A stretch of 26,581 nt of DNA from Verrucomicrobiales bacterium (GTDB taxonomy: Bacteria; Verrucomicrobiota; Verrucomicrobiia; Verrucomicrobiales; Akkermansiaceae), in assembly GCA_002729295.1 (NCBI GenBank), contig PBTU01000033.1:21619-48199 (forward strand), given 5' to 3'. The translations under genes and the position numbers were made by a program. Below are positions 24,054-26,581 of the stretch, in pieces. Under the pieces are notes generated by a model. It made no database searches and was not told the origin of the DNA. It saw nothing but the letters and a program-made list of their open reading frames with translations. How positions within the stretch are numbered: the stretch's first letter is position 1; each line of letters starts with the position of its first letter.

Positions 24054-25303
24054 TTTCAAAAATCCTTATTCCTCTGCTGATCGCAGTGCAGCTTCCCGCA
24101 TTTGCGGAGGAGGAAGAAGACGACAAAAAAAGCAACAGCATTCTCACCCGAGTGCCTATCGGCGCCACCTCAACCAACGTCACTATCCCGTCCTACGACA
24201 AACATCAAAAGCGAGCCTCCCTCCTCACCGCAGAGATTGTCGTCGTCGACAGCGCGGCCAAGCTCTCGGCTCAGGGCCTACTCCTGCACCTTTTTGATAA
24301 AGAGGAAAAAATCAATGCGACTGCGAAAATAAACGCCGCTAACTTCCTCCTCGAAGAAGAGCGGCTTCTCACCAATGGCAACATCCACCTTCAATCCGCC
24401 GACAAGGCATTCGAAGTGAAAAGCGACGGTGGCATCTTCCAACTCCCCACCCGCCAGGGGCTCTTCCTTGGCCCCGGATACACCCTAATTACCGACCCAC
24501 CTAAAAAAAACACTGCCATGAACTTCCACCCACTTCTTCCTCTCATCGCAAGCCTGCAAGTTCTCATTGCCATTCCTCCGCCGGAAATTACCGCTGAAGA
24601 ATTAAGTCGTTTCGAACGCATGGTGGCTCCGCGTCTTGTTCCTGCCTCGGACGTCGATGAAGTCCAAGCCGCAACAGACGCCGAGAATCTCAAAGTCGCC
24701 AAACGTCTGACAAACTACCTCGCCACCATTGGCAAGACCGAGCTTCTCACTCAAATCAAGGCTCCGGTCGTGGTTGACCCTCTCAATGAGGACGAGCTTA
24801 AGGACAATCAAACTTCGATTGAATTCGATGGCGGCGCTTATTTCGACGGGGACAATCTTGAGGTCGTCTACCTCGGGAACATTGTTCTGAAGAGAACCAC
24901 CTTCACCATGACCTGCAACAAAGACCTCAAGGTCATCCTGGAAGAAGCGGTCGAAAACAAAGAAAAAAAAGACAATAAAAACGAGAAAAAGAGCACTTTC
25001 GTCGGACTGGGCGAACTCAAACAACTCACCGCCAGTGGAAATTTGGAGGTGGAGGCAGTCGATGAAAAAGGGAAGAAGATTGTCATGAAAGGCGACCGTG
25101 CCCTCTACGATAAATCCAAAGAAAGCCTGCTCGTCCGGGGAGACAATCTCTTCTTCCGACAAGGCGACACCTTCGCCAGAGCAACCCATAAAGACGCTTA
25201 CATCTCAGCCAAGTTTGACGGCAAACGCATCAAAAACGCTCAACTGAGCAAGAATGGATGGAAGATTCAATTCACCGACCCTGAGAAAAAGAAAAACCAA
25301 TGA
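24050..25303 (+). CDS. Probable LptC-LptA fusion protein
   Basis: This is a 417-residue periplasmic protein. A signal sequence (MISKILIPLLIAVQLPAFAE) is followed by an acidic stretch. A first beta-rich region at about residues 50-150 is LptC/OstA-like (TAEIVVVDSAAKL, ERLLTNGNIHLQS). A hydrophobic segment lies at 160-177 (HPLLPLIASLQVLIAIPP). A second OstA-like region spans about 255-395 (TSIEFDGGAYFDGDNL, ASGNLEVEAVDEKGKKIVMKGDRALYD). A lysine-rich insertion (EKKDNKNEKK) sits near 304-313. In proteobacteria lptC and lptA are separate genes just before lptB; here one gene occupies that place and overlaps lptB by ATGA. Its proposed role is the periplasmic LPS bridge. The fusion interpretation is inference from domain pattern and context. 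Confidence 0.72.
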   Translation: MISKILIPLLIAVQLPAFAEEEEDDKKSNSILTRVPIGATSTNVTIPSYDKHQKRASLLTAEIVVVDSAAKLSAQGLLLHLFDKEEKINATAKINAANFLLEEERLLTNGNIHLQSADKAFEVKSDGGIFQLPTRQGLFLGPGYTLITDPPKKNTAMNFHPLLPLIASLQVLIAIPPPEITAEELSRFERMVAPRLVPASDVDEVQAATDAENLKVAKRLTNYLATIGKTELLTQIKAPVVVDPLNEDELKDNQTSIEFDGGAYFDGDNLEVVYLGNIVLKRTTFTMTCNKDLKVILEEAVENKEKKDNKNEKKSTFVGLGELKQLTASGNLEVEAVDEKGKKIVMKGDRALYDKSKESLLVRGDNLFFRQGDTFARATHKDAYISAKFDGKRIKNAQLSKNGWKIQFTDPEKKKNQ

Positions 25304-26058
25304 GCGAGCCTTCCCCAGCTACTTCCCCGGAACCACTTCTGGAGGTCGAAGGACTTCAAAAATCCTACACCGGTCGCATCGTTGTCGATGAAGTTCGGCT
25401 GAAAGTCCAACCAGGCGAGATCGTCGGACTTCTCGGGCCCAATGGCGCCGGCAAAACGACCACCTTCTACATGGTGGCCGGCCTCGTCCCTCCCGATCGC
25501 GGACGGGTCAACTTCCTCGCCAAAAATATCACCCGCCTCCCCATGCACAAGCGGGCTCGACGTGGCATGGGTTATCTTCCCCAGGAAGAATCAATCTTCC
25601 GCAAACTCAGTGTGCAGGATAACCTCCTCGCCGTCCTCGAAACCCGCAAAGGTCTCTCCCGCAAAGACCGCATCGAACGCGCCGAACACCTTATGGAGCG
25701 CTTTGGAGTCACCCACGTCCGCAAATCGCTCGCAATGACCCTTTCCGGAGGAGAAAAACGTCGCCTCTCGCTCGCCCGTTGCCTCTGCACCAATCCCAAG
25801 CTCCTGCTCCTCGACGAACCCTTCGTGGGGATTGATCCCATCGCCGTTCAGGAGATTCACAAAATCATCCGCGAGCTCCGCGACCACGATGGCCTCTCCA
25901 TTCTTATCACCGACCATCAGGTCCGTGAAACGCTTGAAATCGTGGACAGAGCCTCCCTGCTCGTCGAAGGAAAAGTCATGATCGAGGGCTCCTCCGAGGA
26001 ACTCGTAAGCGACGAAAACGCGCGCCGCCTCTACTTCGGCAGCGACTTCCGCTGGTAG
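25300..26058 (+). CDS. lptB: LPS export ABC transporter ATPase
   Basis: LptB powers LPS extraction from the inner membrane with LptF and LptG (not in this window). It has 252 aa. All ABC motifs are present: Walker A GPNGAGKTTT near residue 47, Q-loop YLPQEESIF, signature LSGGEKRR, Walker B LLLLDEPFVGIDP and the H-loop histidine in ITDHQVRET. The FVGIDPIAVQEI and LPQEESIFRKLSVQDN segments are specific to LptB among ABC ATPases. Compared with E. coli LptB (241 aa) it has a short extra N-terminus. It overlaps the upstream LptC/LptA-like gene by ATGA and is followed by hpf after 92 bp, similar to the proteobacterial lptB-rpoN-hpf order but without rpoN. Confidence 0.97.
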   Translation: MSEPSPATSPEPLLEVEGLQKSYTGRIVVDEVRLKVQPGEIVGLLGPNGAGKTTTFYMVAGLVPPDRGRVNFLAKNITRLPMHKRARRGMGYLPQEESIFRKLSVQDNLLAVLETRKGLSRKDRIERAEHLMERFGVTHVRKSLAMTLSGGEKRRLSLARCLCTNPKLLLLDEPFVGIDPIAVQEIHKIIRELRDHDGLSILITDHQVRETLEIVDRASLLVEGKVMIEGSSEELVSDENARRLYFGSDFRW

Positions 26059-26069
26059 AGGGAAAATTT

Positions 26070-26108
26070 CCTCGTCACCGTTATGAAAATTGTGGCAATT
26101 TGACGAGG
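26070..26108. promoter_or_regulatory. Nested inverted repeats between lptB and hpf
   Basis: CCTCGTCA at 26070-26077 is the exact complement of TGACGAGG at 26101-26108. Inside it AAATT (26087-26091) pairs with AATTT (26097-26101) around GTGGC; the two stems share one base. There is no T-tract after it, so it is not a classical terminator. It may be an operator, an mRNA processing site or a stability element between the lpt operon and hpf. Confidence 0.4.
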
Positions 26109-26122
26109 CGGCTGTTACTTGT

Positions 26123-26147
26123 AGGTAAGGTATTTAATTTACCACCT
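26123..26147 (+). promoter_or_regulatory. Hairpin directly upstream of the hpf start codon
   Basis: AGGT (26123-26126) and GGTA (26129-26132) pair with ACCT (26144-26147) and TACC (26140-26143), with a two-base bulge and an AT-rich seven-base loop. The stem ends three bases before the ATG at 26151 and sequesters the only AGG-type ribosome-binding candidates. It could control translation initiation of hpf. Confidence 0.4.
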
Positions 26148-26150
26148 ATT

Positions 26151-26528
26151 ATGCAGATTAGAAATGCGAACCCACATGTTACCGTGACTGTTCGTCACGA
26201 AGAAACTACCGATTCACTGCGTGAATACGCCACTGAAAAAATTGAATTGATCCACCTCGACTATCCAAAAATCATCGAAGCCCGGGTGATTCTCGATGTC
26301 GAAGGCGACCGAAGGCACAAAGCCGAAATCATCCTCTTTTGCGCCAACCACATTATCATCGATGCCTCTAGCGAAACCGAGGACATGTATAAGAGCATCG
26401 ACTTCACCGTTGCCAAAATCGCGCGCCGGATGCGCAAACACAAGACGCGCCTCCTCAAGAGTCATCGACCAAAGCGTGAGGAAACAATCAGGTATCTCGA
26501 CGAAAAAACTACAAGAACGACTTCCTAG
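26151..26528 (+). CDS. hpf: Ribosome hibernation promoting factor, apparently frameshifted
   Basis: HPF binds the 30S decoding centre in stationary phase and silences ribosomes. The ATG at 26151 gives 125 aa; an upstream TTG at 26100 would add 17 residues with no similarity. The N-terminal domain is typical: DSLREYATEKIELIHLDYPK, ILDVEGDRRHKAEIILF, SETEDMYKSIDFTVAKIARRMRKHKTRLLK. After RYLDEK the frame runs only TTRTTS to a stop. The -1 frame from 26507 continues open to the window edge with an acidic linker and the segment EEPEAFFIHK, which resembles the start of the C-terminal dimerisation domain of long HPF. The gene may therefore be a long HPF broken, programmed or mis-assembled at the A-run 26503-26508. 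N-terminal identity is secure. Confidence 0.88.
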   Translation: MQIRNANPHVTVTVRHEETTDSLREYATEKIELIHLDYPKIIEARVILDVEGDRRHKAEIILFCANHIIIDASSETEDMYKSIDFTVAKIARRMRKHKTRLLKSHRPKREETIRYLDEKTTRTTS

Positions 26529-26581
26529 AAAAACTTCCGGAAGAAGTTCAGGAGGAACCGGAGGCCTTCTTTATACACAAG
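26507..26581 (+). other. Candidate -1 frame continuation of hpf, running off the window
   Basis: From AAC at 26507 this frame reads 25 codons without a stop to the right edge. It encodes NYKNDFLEKLPEEV followed by QEEPEAFFIHK. No ATG, GTG or TTG start lies in it, so it is unlikely to be a separate new gene beginning here. It joins smoothly to the hpf frame if one A is added to, or re-read from, the A-run at 26503-26508. Confidence 0.5.

Noticed and set aside
1..26581. tRNA, rRNA, CRISPR arrays, insertion sequences, prophage or attachment sites
   Set aside because: I saw no cloverleaf, spaced direct repeats, transposase motifs or terminal repeats in the short intergenic gaps; all are filled or flanked by ordinary genes.

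Overview
The window reads as a chromosomal segment of a Gram-negative bacterium of the Verrucomicrobiota (PVC superphylum). The evidence is a DUF1549/DUF1553 and DUF1501 gene pair, which is typical of Planctomycetes and Verrucomicrobia, together with a full LPS-export and Kdo gene set (outer membrane present), a prepilin peptidase with a large internal insertion, and frequent starts without a Shine-Dalgarno sequence. This assignment is by gene content only. Coding density is very high, no gene-free stretch exceeds about 130 bases, and I saw no tRNA, rRNA, CRISPR array or insertion sequence.

Region 1 (1-7948) is mostly sulfur assimilation. After a partial TPR protein (minus strand, running off the left edge) come cysE (minus), a divergent Rrf2-family regulator (plus), and a compact minus-strand operon cysJ-cysI-cysH-cysK. 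Together these would reduce PAPS to sulfite (CysH), sulfite to sulfide (CysJI), and combine sulfide with O-acetylserine (made by CysE) into cysteine (CysK). The Rrf2 protein has no cysteine and ends in Met-Phe-Tyr-Ile. That tail matches Bacillus CymR, which senses cysteine status by binding CysK. A CymR-CysK-like switch outside the Firmicutes is the most interesting hypothesis here.

Region 2 (8013-12216) holds an unusual lipoprotein with a second, C-terminal membrane anchor, then the DUF1549/DUF1553-DUF1501 operon. That operon has a near-consensus promoter with an inverted repeat at its start site, and a good intrinsic terminator.

Region 3 (12230-16733) holds a prepilin peptidase (minus), a tRNA nucleotidyltransferase translationally coupled to a double Lrp-like protein resembling a fused siroheme decarboxylase AhbA-AhbB (plus), and a TIGR01777 epimerase (minus).

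Region 4 (16862-26581) is envelope biogenesis: lptD, a nitroreductase, a small membrane protein (minus), an M16 peptidase, a DUF1844 protein, kdsA, a probable LptC-LptA fusion, lptB and hpf. From DUF1844 to lptB the genes overlap by ATGA junctions, which indicates one operon making Kdo and exporting LPS. The hpf gene at the right edge appears to lose its C-terminal domain by a frameshift in an A-run, which may be real, programmed or an assembly error.
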